53,670 nucleotides of DNA from Spirochaetia bacterium (GCA_025997675.1 BNUX01000009.1:1-53670), one strand, 5' to 3'. Positions 23,490-32,211 are shown, counted from the stretch's first letter. Made by a program: numbers and translations. The notes: generated by a model from the letters alone, not told the origin.

Positions 23490-24925
23490 ATTGGGAGCCG
23501 GCCCAATATCGGGAAACAAATAAACTGCTGGAACGGCTCAATATCCGCATTAGTTATATTGATGCCCCGAGGATTAGCGGGGCGCCTGCAAGTTTTTCCT
23601 ACCGGGCCATGCGGGGGGAGTACTGCATCTATATTGACCGTACCGTTGACCGGTCAACCTTTATGGCGCGGGACCTCCATGAAAAGGGGCACATCCTCTA
23701 CAACCACTTTAACCGGCCCCATGCGCACCGCCAGCAGTTCGAGGAATTCTTCGGACGCAACCGCCATAAATTCATGGATCGTCTCCCGCCGGAACGGAAC
23801 TTAACTTCCAGGATTGGTATTTATTCTACCTACATTTACAACCGCTTTTCTGATATCGCCCAGTCCATGGAGATCAACACCAAGCTTTTCAAAGAGGACA
23901 GAAAATTGCTGTTCTTAGAGAACCTCAAAACACAGGCGCCCGGCGGCGGCCTGGAGGGCGGCCCGCTTGCGGGATTCATCTTTCCCCGTGAAGGTTGGCC
24001 CGAGGGTCTGGACTGGATGAGCTATATGAGTTTTCTCTGCACCGAGTTGAACTCTTTCCTGGACCACATCGGGGATGGGCCGGGTAAGAAAATTAAGTCC
24101 AGCGATGTCAGCTCCTATAATGCCATGCAAGCCGCCGAGCGGCGCATACAGGACATCCAGGAAACCCGGAAGACCGCTGCCGACGCGGAAAGTAACGCCG
24201 TCTACGAGCCGGAGATTATCCGGCATGGGCGGACCGATAATTACGCCGACACCACAACGGTCAACACCGTTACTGAACTTAACGATGTTAAGGACCTGGT
24301 ACGGATACTGCGGGAGCGGAGCCTCCTCCTCAAGCGGAACCGGCTCCACACGGATATTCTCTACAATATTAACCGCAACCGCTTCGGTGATGTCCTTATT
24401 CCCCGCCGCTACCGCATCGAAAACTACAACCTGAACAACCTGTGTATCCTGCTGGACGTATCCGGCAGCGTTCCCCAGGGCTTTGTAAAACGGGTCATCC
24501 AAACTATCATGCGGGCCGAGGGGGCCTTTAATAAGCGCCTGAGCCGGCTGGTCTGCTGGTCCGACCACCTCTGTTCCGACACCACCCTTGCGGACATCGG
24601 GGCTGTTAGTTCCGGGGGCAGTACCGTGCTGGGCGCGGGGATTGAGTACTGCAAGCGGTATCTCAATGAGCGCTCCAGTTTCTTTATCATCAGCGATTTC
24701 CAGGACGACCTTAACGACTGGCTGGGCGCGGCCCGGGACCTGGGCTGCGAAAAGACCGCCGTGGGATATGGCCGGCTTAGCCGGGAATCATCGTTTGAAC
24801 AATGGTTTTCCGCCATCGGTTCCAACGCCAATTACCAGAAGGCGCACGTGGACATACGGCGCTTCGTGTCGGTGTTCGACACCGTATTACTGCGGGACGA
24901 TGTGGTGCGGCGGGAGGAATGGTAG
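23486..24925 (+). CDS. VWA protein with HExxH domain (DUF2201 type), MoxR partner
   Basis: 479 aa. The N-terminal half has a zinc-protease-like motif, DLHEKGHILYNHF near 67-79 (HExxH), as in the putative metallopeptidase domain of DUF2201 proteins. The C-terminal half is a von Willebrand A domain with MIDAS motif LLDVSGSV near 327-334 (DxSxS) and SSGGSTVLGAGIEYC near 377. It starts at ATG 23486 within the end of the MoxR gene. The pair is widespread but poorly understood. The charged helical region 200-300 probably contacts the ATPase. There is no signal peptide, so it acts in the cytoplasm. Confidence 0.78.
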   Translation: MNWEPAQYRETNKLLERLNIRISYIDAPRISGAPASFSYRAMRGEYCIYIDRTVDRSTFMARDLHEKGHILYNHFNRPHAHRQQFEEFFGRNRHKFMDRLPPERNLTSRIGIYSTYIYNRFSDIAQSMEINTKLFKEDRKLLFLENLKTQAPGGGLEGGPLAGFIFPREGWPEGLDWMSYMSFLCTELNSFLDHIGDGPGKKIKSSDVSSYNAMQAAERRIQDIQETRKTAADAESNAVYEPEIIRHGRTDNYADTTTVNTVTELNDVKDLVRILRERSLLLKRNRLHTDILYNINRNRFGDVLIPRRYRIENYNLNNLCILLDVSGSVPQGFVKRVIQTIMRAEGAFNKRLSRLVCWSDHLCSDTTLADIGAVSSGGSTVLGAGIEYCKRYLNERSSFFIISDFQDDLNDWLGAARDLGCEKTAVGYGRLSRESSFEQWFSAIGSNANYQKAHVDIRRFVSVFDTVLLRDDVVRREEW

Positions 24926-25012
24926 GGGGTGGAGGCTTACTCCTTCTTATTGCCCAATCGAGCCTTTGTATAGGTGATAAACTATTTTACCGTTTATTGT
25001 AGGAGTTATTTT

Positions 25013-25492
25013 ATGAAAGTTGATGAGATTCTTAAACCGGATTGTATTATTGAAAGGCTTGAGGCGGAAACCAAGGAAGATGCCCTGAAAAAGATGAGCG
25101 CCATACTGCTTGCCAAAGGGTATGTAAAGGACAGCTTTCCTGCGGCAATTCTGGAGCGGGAGAAGTTTTATCCTTCGGGGCTTCCCATGGAGGGGCATAA
25201 AATTGCCATTCCCCATACCGATGCGGAACATGTGAACCAATCGGTGATTCTCTTTGCCAGGCTTGCAAAACCGCTTGAGTTTTCTTCTATGGGTGATCCT
25301 GACGAAAAGATTCAGGTTCAGCTTATCTCCATGTTTGCCCTGAAGGAAAAGAAACAGATAGGGCTTCTTCTGGAAGTGCTTATCAACGCCTATTCGGATA
25401 ACAGTGTCCTGGATACCCTGCTCCATGCCGCCTCGGCCAAGGAAATGTACGATACACTTTTCAAAGTTGTCGGATCCCAAATGAAGGAATAA
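25013..25492 (+). CDS. PTS EIIA domain protein (fructose/mannitol/galactitol family)
   Basis: 159 aa, a free-standing EIIA-2 domain. IAIPHTDAEHV near 64-74 holds the phosphorylatable His68. AxLEREKFYPSGLPMEG before it and a C-terminal helix complete the fold. No EIIB or EIIC gene is nearby, so it may serve a distant permease or act as a regulator of the PtsN kind. I chose ATG 25013 because TAGGAG lies just before it; the open frame upstream has no ribosome binding site. It stands alone. Confidence 0.82.
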   Translation: MKVDEILKPDCIIERLEAETKEDALKKMSAILLAKGYVKDSFPAAILEREKFYPSGLPMEGHKIAIPHTDAEHVNQSVILFARLAKPLEFSSMGDPDEKIQVQLISMFALKEKKQIGLLLEVLINAYSDNSVLDTLLHAASAKEMYDTLFKVVGSQMKE

Positions 25493-25502
25493 AGTATATG
25501 AC

Positions 25503-25531
25503 TTGACAAGAATTTCATCTTTCCCTATACT
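25503..25531 (+). promoter_or_regulatory. Promoter of the MATE gene
   Basis: TTGACA (25503-25508), 17-bp spacer, TATACT (25526-25531). This is near-consensus sigma-70. It leaves a ~93-nt leader before the ATG at 25631, in which I recognise no known riboswitch. Confidence 0.75.
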
Positions 25532-25630
25532 GGCATAGTTGGTCGGCAGGATTGACGGTTTTCAGGTAACTTTCCACGTATAACCTACGTAAAAGACTCC
25601 ATACATCATTATTTTCTCAAGGAGTACAGA

Positions 25631-26998
25631 ATGGAAACCGTTCAGGGGGACCTTGGTCCCATAGACAATTATCTTCTTACGGAGCCGGTGAAAAAGCTTT
25701 TACCAAAGTTTATTATTCCCTGCGTCATTTCACTGATTATCTCGTGCCTCTACAACATTGTTGACCAGATATTCGTCGGTCAAGGTATTGGCTATTTAGG
25801 TAATGCGGCAACGGGTATTATCTTCCCCATTACCGTTATCGGATGGGCTGCGTCATTGCTGTTCGGCGACGGGGCGGCGGCGTATTTAAGTTTGGCCCAG
25901 GGCAGCGGTAATACCAAGGATCTGGGGAAAACAATCGCTAACAGTGTATTGTTTTCATTTCTGTCAGGTGTGGTGCTGATACTTATATGCTACCTATGGG
26001 GTGACCGTATTCTCTATTCACTCGGCGCAACGGACGCGACAATTGAGTTGACCCGGGATTACGGGTATATCATTTTCATCATGATACCACTGGCGCTTGC
26101 GCAAAACACCCTTGCGGGAATTATACGGGCAGACGGCAGCCCGCGTTATGCAATGGGAGCGATGGCGGTGGGCGCGGTGCTGAACATTATCTTTGACCCC
26201 ATTACGATTTTTGTGTGGGGCTGGGGAATTAAGGGCGCGGCCTCTGCGACAATCTTTGGTCAGTTTGTGAGCTTTGTTATATGCGCGGTCTATCTTGCCA
26301 GGAGCAAAATGTTCCGGCTCCGCGTCGCCGATTTTATTCCCCGCTTGAAGGCGGTGCGCCGGGTTTTGCCCCTGGGCGGATCAAGTTTCCTTACCCAGAT
26401 TTCTATAGTCATTGTTACTGTGGTGAACAACAAGCTCCTTGTATCCTATGGCGCTTTGTCCGAGTATGGACCCGATATTCCCCTGGCGGCCTTTGTCGTC
26501 ATCATGAAGTTGTTCCAAATCGTTCTTAACATTGCGATTGGTATTGCGGCGGGAGCACAGCCGGTCATTGGTTTTAACTACGGAGCAAAGCACTATGACC
26601 GGGTACGACAGGCATTCAAATATGTTATTACCTGGACATTGTTGGTAACCGCAATTGCCACCCTTTTGTTTGAAGCCATGCCGCAGGCTTTTATAGCCCT
26701 GTTTGGAAGTGATGGCGAATTGTATACAACTTTTGCGGTGCGATGCCTGCGTATCTACCTTGCGCTTATCATATTTACCTGTGTTCAAAAAGCCTGCGCC
26801 ATTTTCCTGCAATCAATCGGCAAGGCAAGCGCGGCAATTCCGCTTTCAATCATTCGTGATGTTATCTTTCTTATCGTCTTCACCTTTATACTACCGGTGT
26901 ATCTTGGTGTTACCGGCATTTTCTGGGCCGCTCCCGTCGCCGATATTTTGGCAATAATCGTTACCGTTGTTGTGGTGGCGCATATTAGGGTACATTGA
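25631..26998 (+). CDS. MATE-family efflux transporter
   Basis: 455 aa with twelve predicted membrane spans in two halves. ISCLYNIVDQIFVGQGIG near 39-56 and the GAQPVIGFNYGAKHYDRV segment near 311-328 are typical of the NorM/DinF-like MATE proteins of Firmicutes and spirochetes. They exchange Na+ or H+ for cationic drugs or metabolites. AAGGAG lies before the ATG. It is transcribed alone and converges on the minus-strand gene at 26985, with which it overlaps by 14 bp. Confidence 0.88.
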   Translation: METVQGDLGPIDNYLLTEPVKKLLPKFIIPCVISLIISCLYNIVDQIFVGQGIGYLGNAATGIIFPITVIGWAASLLFGDGAAAYLSLAQGSGNTKDLGKTIANSVLFSFLSGVVLILICYLWGDRILYSLGATDATIELTRDYGYIIFIMIPLALAQNTLAGIIRADGSPRYAMGAMAVGAVLNIIFDPITIFVWGWGIKGAASATIFGQFVSFVICAVYLARSKMFRLRVADFIPRLKAVRRVLPLGGSSFLTQISIVIVTVVNNKLLVSYGALSEYGPDIPLAAFVVIMKLFQIVLNIAIGIAAGAQPVIGFNYGAKHYDRVRQAFKYVITWTLLVTAIATLLFEAMPQAFIALFGSDGELYTTFAVRCLRIYLALIIFTCVQKACAIFLQSIGKASAAIPLSIIRDVIFLIVFTFILPVYLGVTGIFWAAPVADILAIIVTVVVVAHIRVH

Positions 26999-27419
26999 AC
27001 TCCTCCCACCGTACCCGCCCTGCCCGGACCGCATCCCGGAGCCGCTTCTCCTGATCGTTCAGGTTTTTCCCGGCTCCGCTTTTTACTTCCAGAAACACTA
27101 CCTCGGTGATATTCTTTTCGTTCATCCCCCGGAACACGATAAAATCTACCGGTTTCCCCACAAAGCGGCAGTCCCCCGGGTCAAAGGGAAAGCCCGGCAG
27201 CAGGGGCGCCATCTGTTCCGAGACCAGCCCCCCAATCACCGCCCGGGACGCCTTGAGCCGGTCCTTCACGATTTCCTGAAGCTTGTGCCCCTCCCAGTCC
27301 GCTCGTTCCTGCCGCCGCCCCGCGCTAAACCCCATGCGGCGGCCTAAAAGCAGGAAAATGAGGCAGAACAAAACAAATACGCAGAGGAGGATAATGGTTT
27401 GCGGGTTCAGGTTTTCCAT
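26985..27419 (-). CDS. Membrane-anchored Holliday-junction-resolvase-related protein
   Basis: 144 aa. One N-terminal membrane helix (TIILLCVFVLFCLIFLLLG, 9-27), a charged linker, then a domain with VGKPVDFIVFRGM near 86-98 and VVFLEVKSGAG near 107-117. The D...E-x-K pattern is that of a PD-(D/E)XK nuclease, like the endonucleases related to archaeal Holliday junction resolvases. The membrane anchor is usual for this small family. The function is not established; a role in DNA uptake or repair at the membrane is a guess. Confidence 0.65.
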   Translation of the reverse strand: MENLNPQTIILLCVFVLFCLIFLLLGRRMGFSAGRRQERADWEGHKLQEIVKDRLKASRAVIGGLVSEQMAPLLPGFPFDPGDCRFVGKPVDFIVFRGMNEKNITEVVFLEVKSGAGKNLNDQEKRLRDAVRAGRVRWEEFNVP

Positions 27420-27576
27420 TACTTCCAGGATACGCTATAAGCGCGGTGAAAGCAAAGGGGCCGGGAAAAGGCCGGCCCCCAATAGGGGCTTGGCCTTTCC
27501 TCTAAAAACAATCTAGGTGTGATACGATCCGTGTCATGGGTATGATACGATCCGGGGCTATCCGGGGTTTGCTCCA

Positions 27577-27598
27577 GGATAGGGGGCCGGTCCACCGG
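27577..27598 (-). repeat. 22-bp dispersed GC-rich repeat
   Basis: Identical in reverse complement to 2465-2486. It can fold (CCGGT/ACCGG) and here is followed on the plus strand by GGGGCTTTTTTT. It is probably a terminator-like element used repeatedly. Confidence 0.6.
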
Positions 27599-27642
27599 GG
27601 GGCTTTTTTTAGGGATACCAAAAAAGATATCCTCATACCCTA

Positions 27643-27671
27643 TTGACAAGAAAAACGGAATAAACTAACAT
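27643..27671 (+). promoter_or_regulatory. Promoter of the tRNA gene
   Basis: TTGACA (27643-27648), 17-bp spacer, TAACAT (27666-27671), about 60 bp before the mature tRNA. Confidence 0.6.
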
Positions 27672-27738
27672 AACAAGGTCTTCATATAAATAGCGCCGTA
27701 TGATTTACGGAAAAAACACTATGTATAGGGAAGTATCT

Positions 27739-27812
27739 GGGGGTGTAGCTCAGTTGGCTAGAGCGCCTGAATGGCATTCACGAGGTCAGGGGTTCAATTC
27801 CCCTCACCTCCA
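27739..27812 (+). tRNA. tRNA-Ala (GGC)
   Basis: 74 nt. The acceptor stem is GGGGGTG/CACCTCC with the G3-U70 wobble pair that identifies alanine tRNA, followed by discriminator A. D arm GCTC/GAGC; T arm AGGGG-TTCAATT-CCCCT. The anticodon loop is ATGGCAT with anticodon GGC. The anticodon stem CCTGA/TCACG has a C28-C42 mismatch. CCA is not encoded. Confidence 0.9.
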
Positions 27813-27817
27813 GGACT

Positions 27818-27843
27818 AAAGTGGGGTAAAACCCACTTTTTTT
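27818..27843 (+). terminator. Intrinsic terminator after tRNA-Ala
   Basis: AAAGTGGG (27818-27825), loop GTAAAA, CCCACTTT (27832-27839), followed by further T. Classical form. Confidence 0.85.
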
Positions 27844-27887
27844 GTGGGAAAATGGCTGGATAATGGGGAATTAGCCCAAATGGTACC

Positions 27888-28619
27888 CTATAGAGCCTCA
27901 AGCCCGCATTGATCCATCAGATCACCATTGCGCAGCAATTCTGCGGATCCCTCGGCGAATACGGCGCCCTGCCGGAGGAGTATCACCCGGGGACAGAGGG
28001 CGGCGGCGAAATCCAGGTCATGGGTGGCAATCAGTTGGGTAAGGGGCAGGGCTTGGAGTACCCCCATAAGGTTTCGCCGGGCTTTTGGATCAAGAAATGC
28101 GGTGGGTTCGTCAAAAAGCATGACCTGGGGGTTCATCGTAAGGGACGCGGCGATGGCGGCCATCCGCTTTTCACCCCCGGACAGCCTGAGGGGGGACCGG
28201 TCTTTGAGGAAGTCTATCCCCAGCCGCCGGAGGACTTCATCGACCCGATGGTGGACCGCCTCTTCGTCAAGGCCCATGTTCCGGGGACCAAAGGCCAGGT
28301 CCTCATAAATGCTGGGCATAAAGAGCTGGTCATCGGGGTCCTGAAACACCAGGGAAACCTGCCCCCGCAAATCTTTCAGGGTCCGTTTGTCCTGGGTACC
28401 CGCGCCCAGCTCAATGCCGCCGATACGGAGGCTGCCCGATACCAGGGGCAGAATCCCCACCATGGCAAGCATCAGGCTGGTCTTTCCCGCGCCGTTGGCC
28501 CCCACCAGGGCAATCCGTTCCCCCGGCGGTATACTAAAAGTGATGTTCTGCAGGGCCGGCCCGGTTGTAGAACCGTAGGCAGCCGAAATAGACCGGGCTT
28601 CTATGATGGCATTATCCAT
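27888..28619 (-). CDS. cbiO: Cobalt/nickel ECF transporter ATPase
   Basis: 243 aa. Walker A GANGAGKTSLM near 40-50, Q-loop FQDPDDQLFMPSIYEDLAFGPRN near 86-108 (typical of ECF ATPases), signature LSGGEKRMAAIAASL near 143-157, Walker B VMLFDEPTAFLDP near 163-175, and the switch HD. It powers metal uptake with CbiQ and CbiM. The start is ATG 28619; the longer frame upstream only shadows cbiQ, and 19 bp overlap with that gene remain. One ATPase gene is normal for CbiMNQO systems. Confidence 0.9.
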   Translation of the reverse strand: MDNAIIEARSISAAYGSTTGPALQNITFSIPPGERIALVGANGAGKTSLMLAMVGILPLVSGSLRIGGIELGAGTQDKRTLKDLRGQVSLVFQDPDDQLFMPSIYEDLAFGPRNMGLDEEAVHHRVDEVLRRLGIDFLKDRSPLRLSGGEKRMAAIAASLTMNPQVMLFDEPTAFLDPKARRNLMGVLQALPLTQLIATHDLDFAAALCPRVILLRQGAVFAEGSAELLRNGDLMDQCGLEAL

Positions 28620-29407
28620 GAGCCAAGGATAGCAGAAATATCCGCCAACCGGAAGAGGAGGCAAAACCCACAGACCAGGACCAGAAAGGTGATGTCCGTG
28701 GCGTTCACGGGCTTCCTCTGCGTTGGGGCGCAGTCCAGATCGTAGCCCCGGCACTTCATGGCGGCGTAGACCCGCTCGGCCCGGTCGGCGCTGCGCAGAA
28801 ACAGATGGCCGATAAAACTCCCCATGTGTTTCAGCTCGATTCCCTTTGCGTCACCGCTCCGCAGAATATAGGCGGTATACATGGAGGATGCCTCGGCTAT
28901 CAGCACCGCGATATACCGGTAACTGATCTCCAGGAGGCTGACACACAGTGCGGGGCAATGGAAGCGCCGCAGTTGGGCGGCAAGCCGGCACATGGGGGTC
29001 ACCGCCATGAGGATCAGCACCGCCGCTACACAGAGCAGGGTCCGCAGCAGCAGGGTGAGCAAAGACAGGAGGCCGTAACTGACCGCAAAACTTCCCAAAT
29101 AGACCACCGTACCCCGTTCAAAGATGAGGTTGGAAATCCCCGCAAAGAGGCAGAAGGGGAGGGCTATGGCAGTACGGCGCAATAACAGTGCCGGGGGGAT
29201 ATCCCCCCAGGCGATGAGGATACAGGGATAGAACAGAAACGGTACGATCCTCCCCAGGGAATACCGGTCAAAGGAAATGACCGTGACCATGAAAAACAGG
29301 GTGGCCACTATCTTTACCCCCGGATGCAGCCGGTGGAGGCCGCTCCGGCCCGCCGCAAGCTGCTCCAGGGTATACAGGGTCTCGGTTGTACGGACTATGT
29401 CAGGCAC
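28601..29407 (-). CDS. cbiQ: ECF transporter transmembrane (T) component
   Basis: 268 aa with five or six membrane spans. LHRLHPGVKIVATLFFMV near 23-40 is the usual entry segment. ILRSGDAKGIELKHMGSFIG near 178-197 and AMKCRGYD near 221-228 correspond to the cytoplasmic coupling helices with their Ala-Arg-Gly motifs, though the first is degenerate (ILRSG for ARG). It couples ATP use by CbiO to the substrate-binding CbiM. It overlaps cbiM by 8 bp and cbiO by 19 bp. Confidence 0.88.
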   Translation of the reverse strand: MPDIVRTTETLYTLEQLAAGRSGLHRLHPGVKIVATLFFMVTVISFDRYSLGRIVPFLFYPCILIAWGDIPPALLLRRTAIALPFCLFAGISNLIFERGTVVYLGSFAVSYGLLSLLTLLLRTLLCVAAVLILMAVTPMCRLAAQLRRFHCPALCVSLLEISYRYIAVLIAEASSMYTAYILRSGDAKGIELKHMGSFIGHLFLRSADRAERVYAAMKCRGYDLDCAPTQRKPVNATDITFLVLVCGFCLLFRLADISAILGSWIMPS

Positions 29408-30416
29408 GGTCTTTGGCCGTCCGGTTCTTGACCCGGTGGATTATCAACCCCGCCGCCCCCGCCAAAAGACAGGTAAGGACCGCGCCGACTATCCCCGCCA
29501 CGGTGGTCCCTATGCCGGAACCTTCCTCCCCGGCGTTCGGGAAATCGTAGTCGGGCATAAAGGCGGTGGCCTCCTGGATAGCTTCGGCACTACGGAACGC
29601 AGGACCCTCCGCCGGAAGCTCGGTTGTTCCCGCCGTTTTCTCCATGGACCACTCAAGCCCATCGGGATAGGCGGAGGCGAATATCGAGAGAATCCCCCCA
29701 ACCAGCACCGTGATCAAAGCCAGGACGATAAGGGGTTTCTTTATGGAAACCTCCGTCCTCAGGGGAAGCCGCTGTTCACTGCTTTGGATGATTTCGGGGC
29801 GCATTGAATAGACAAAGCCGAGGACCGCCGCCGTAATGATCCCTTCCACGATACCGATAGCCAGATGGATGGGCTGCATCAGAACCACGAAGATAGAGAA
29901 GGGCAGGGCGGTAATCCCCGAGACAAGGGTTTCCAGGACCACGGCGAAGGCGCCCAGCTGGAGCCCAATCACCACCGAAAGGATTGAAGCCAAGGTAAGC
30001 CGGGGGGTGGTGACGCCCTTTTTGAGGAACGGCTTAAAGAGCAGGGGATAGATGAGAAGCGTGGGGATGACCCCCATGTTAAAGATATTGCAACCCAAGG
30101 CCAGGAGGCCGCCGTCGGCAAAAAACAGGCACTGGATCACCAGCACCGCCGCGATGGTCAGGAGCGCCGGGAAGGGCCCCAGGAGTCCGGCCAAGAGGAT
30201 GCCGCCCCCGATATGCCCGCTGGAGCCGGTTCCGGGAATCGTAAAGTTGATCATCTGGGCGGCGAACACAAAGGCCCCCGCCACCGCCATGATGGGGATC
30301 TTTTTATCCCCCAGTTCGTTCTTGATTTTCACCGTCGCGTAGGCCGCCGAAGCGGCGCTTGTGGCCCAGAGTACACCCCCCACGGCGGGGGAAATGAGCG
30401 CGTCAGCCATGTGCAT
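29400..30416 (-). CDS. cbiM: Cobalt/nickel ECF substrate-binding protein, CbiM-CbiN fusion type
   Basis: 338 aa. It begins MHMADALIS; the N-terminal Met-His of this family enters the membrane and ligates the metal through its second-residue His, which fixes the start at 30416. Seven spans follow, with NFTIPGTGSSGHIGGGILLAGLLGP near 58-82, a further metal-site block. Residues ~240-338 add two spans around an external loop with YPDGLEW, the mark of CbiN/NikN, so the small subunit is fused here. Whether the substrate is cobalt or nickel is uncertain. Cobalt would suit the corrinoid chemistry expected in this organism; nickel is also needed by CO dehydrogenase. Confidence 0.88.
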   Translation of the reverse strand: MHMADALISPAVGGVLWATSAASAAYATVKIKNELGDKKIPIMAVAGAFVFAAQMINFTIPGTGSSGHIGGGILLAGLLGPFPALLTIAAVLVIQCLFFADGGLLALGCNIFNMGVIPTLLIYPLLFKPFLKKGVTTPRLTLASILSVVIGLQLGAFAVVLETLVSGITALPFSIFVVLMQPIHLAIGIVEGIITAAVLGFVYSMRPEIIQSSEQRLPLRTEVSIKKPLIVLALITVLVGGILSIFASAYPDGLEWSMEKTAGTTELPAEGPAFRSAEAIQEATAFMPDYDFPNAGEEGSGIGTTVAGIVGAVLTCLLAGAAGLIIHRVKNRTAKDRA

Positions 30417-30566
30417 AGAATACCTCCAAAAATATGAGATTACCGCAGGGTATAAAAATACCCCGCTTTTGCCGCACCCGCCTTCAGGCAGCGCACCATA
30501 CCTTCATGGTATTCTTCTTCCGGAATTAATTCGACTGCTCACCGCCTTCAGACGGCTGATGTTACA
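30417..30566 (-). promoter_or_regulatory. Structured leader of the cbiMQO operon
   Basis: About 150 nt between promoter and start codon. Four hairpins on the minus strand: CCGTC-TGAA-GGCGG (30555-30542), ATACC-ATGAA-GGTAT (30512-30498), CTGCC-TGAA-GGCGG (30491-30478) and GCGGGGTAT-TTTT-ATACCCTGC (30466-30445). The first and third share the TGAA tetraloop and the GGCGG arm. I find no cobalamin box. The repeated-hairpin design before a metal transporter suggests a metal-sensing RNA, unproven. Confidence 0.5.
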
Positions 30567-30595
30567 ACTTTAGGGGCAATTCCGGGTAATGTCAA
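30567..30595 (-). promoter_or_regulatory. Promoter of the cbiMQO operon
   Basis: Minus strand: TTGACA (30595-30590), 17-bp spacer, TAAAGT (30572-30567). Confidence 0.65.
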
Positions 30596-30672
30596 GCGGC
30601 GGCAGGTAAGACCGGGCCAATCTGGCATTGATCCCTCGGATCTTGTATACTCCATAGTGAACGGAGTATTCG

Positions 30673-32211
30673 GTGAAGGAAAAAAAGTGGTTCCGGGTTG
30701 TATTCAGGCGGCGGGTTTTTGTTATGGCCACCCTGCTGATACAAATAGGGGTTATCCTGTTTCTTCTCGCCAGCACCAGTATGTATTCCCGCTATGTGGG
30801 ATGGGCTCTGAATGTGGTGAGCGTGCTGGTTTGTATTTATATCGTCAATAAAAAGGAAAAATCCGCCTATAAACTTACCTGGATTTTTCTTATCATGCTC
30901 TTCCCCTTCTTCGGGGGGGTGCTGTACATCATCTTTTACTTTCAGTCCAACCCCCGGAAGCTGAAGAAATACTTTGCCGCAAGCGAACGGCAGTGCCGAC
31001 CCCTGTTCCTGCTCAGCGGAGATTCCTTGCCGTTCCTTATAGATAATCACGAGGAGTGTCTGCCCCAGGCACGGTACCTTCAGGAATACGCGGGGTTTCC
31101 CCTCTATGTCCACACCCGGGCCGAGTACTTTCCCTCGGGGGAAGATTTTTTCAAAAAGGTCCTGACGGAACTGGAAAAGGCGGAGCGGTATATCTTCCTG
31201 GAATTTTTCATACTCCGTGAAGGCGCTATGCTGGACCCCATCCTGAATATCATGGAACGGAAGGCCCGGGAGGGCCTGGACGTGCGGCTCATATACGATG
31301 ACCTGGGGTGCTTCATGTCTCTGCCGCCGGATTTTAAACGGCAGTTGGAACAGCGGGGGATTCGTTGTACGATCTTTAACATCTTTAAGCCCATTTTTTC
31401 CTCCCTGCAGAACAACCGGGATCACCGGAAGATCGTTTCTATTGACGGCAAGGTCGCCTTTACCGGGGGCATGAATCTGGCGGATGAGTATATCAATATT
31501 TACCCCAAATACGGCCACTGGAAGGATGCGGCAATCATGATCGAAGGGGATGCGGCCTGGAGTCTTACCCTGATCTTTTTACAGATGTGGGATCTGGGGA
31601 AAAAGGCAACGACCCACTACGGGGATTTTTATCCCTGGCGTGATGCCCCCTGTCCGGTGGTGTCCGACGGCTATGTGCAGCCCTATGCGGACAGCCCTAT
31701 TGATACGGAGAATGTGGGGGAGCATGTCTACATCCAGATCATCAACAACGCTAAGGAGTATGTGTACATCAATACCCCCTATCTGGTGGTAGACGACAAT
31801 CTCCTTTCAGCCCTTACCCTGGCGGCAAAGAGCGGGGTTGATGTGCGGATCATCACCCCCCATCGCTGGGACAAATGGTTTGTACGGATGGTGTCCCGGT
31901 CCTATTACCGGCAGTTAGTTATGGCGGGGGTGAAGGTCTACGAGTACACCGAGGGTTTCAACCATTCCAAGACCTTTGTATCCGACGACAAGGTCGCTAC
32001 CGTGGGTACCACCAACCTGGATTTCCGCAGCCTGTATCTGCACTTTGAATGCGGGGTCTGGATCTATAAGAACAGCGCCGTTAGCAGCGTTAAAGAGGAT
32101 TTCCTGGCGACGATTCCCATCTCCAAGCAGATCACCCTGGCAGACTGTACCCGGGGTATCTTCAGTACGTTTTTCCGGGATGTGCTGCGGATTTTTGCGC
32201 CGCTTATGTAG
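30673..32211 (+). CDS. cls: Cardiolipin synthase (phospholipase D family)
   Basis: 512 aa. Two N-terminal membrane helices (residues ~12-35 and 40-90), then two HKD motifs: DHRKIVSIDGKVAFTGG near 250-266 and NHSKTFVSDDKVATVGTTN near 430-448. This is the layout of bacterial ClsA, which joins two phosphatidylglycerols to make cardiolipin at the membrane. The start GTG at 30673 follows GGAG; no better in-frame start precedes the first helix. It is transcribed divergently from cbiM and probably alone. Confidence 0.9.
   Translation: MKEKKWFRVVFRRRVFVMATLLIQIGVILFLLASTSMYSRYVGWALNVVSVLVCIYIVNKKEKSAYKLTWIFLIMLFPFFGGVLYIIFYFQSNPRKLKKYFAASERQCRPLFLLSGDSLPFLIDNHEECLPQARYLQEYAGFPLYVHTRAEYFPSGEDFFKKVLTELEKAERYIFLEFFILREGAMLDPILNIMERKAREGLDVRLIYDDLGCFMSLPPDFKRQLEQRGIRCTIFNIFKPIFSSLQNNRDHRKIVSIDGKVAFTGGMNLADEYINIYPKYGHWKDAAIMIEGDAAWSLTLIFLQMWDLGKKATTHYGDFYPWRDAPCPVVSDGYVQPYADSPIDTENVGEHVYIQIINNAKEYVYINTPYLVVDDNLLSALTLAAKSGVDVRIITPHRWDKWFVRMVSRSYYRQLVMAGVKVYEYTEGFNHSKTFVSDDKVATVGTTNLDFRSLYLHFECGVWIYKNSAVSSVKEDFLATIPISKQITLADCTRGIFSTFFRDVLRIFAPLM

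Larger units (their letters stand above)
27420..27738. other. 319-bp intergenic region with hairpins and short repeats
   Basis: Contains the hairpin GGGGCCGG...CCGGCCCC (around 27457-27480), two direct copies of TGATACGATCC 23 bp apart (27520-27530, 27543-27553), a GC-rich hairpin followed by seven T near 27582-27608, and the tRNA promoter. Two segments match the 2.5-3.5 kb region in inverted orientation (27465-27482, 27577-27598). I see no gene. Confidence 0.5.

Noticed and set aside
25532..25630. Riboswitch in the MATE leader
   Set aside because: The leader is long enough, but no conserved core of a known class (for example guanidine or preQ1) is recognisable.
30417..30566. Cobalamin or NiCo riboswitch before cbiM
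   Set aside because: I could not find the B12 box or the NiCo conserved internal loops. The leader is reported as structured only.
30592..31518. 308-codon minus-strand open frame
   Set aside because: It is the shadow of the cardiolipin synthase gene, which has HKD motifs and membrane helices; the minus frame shows no motif and Pro/Gln-rich shadow composition.
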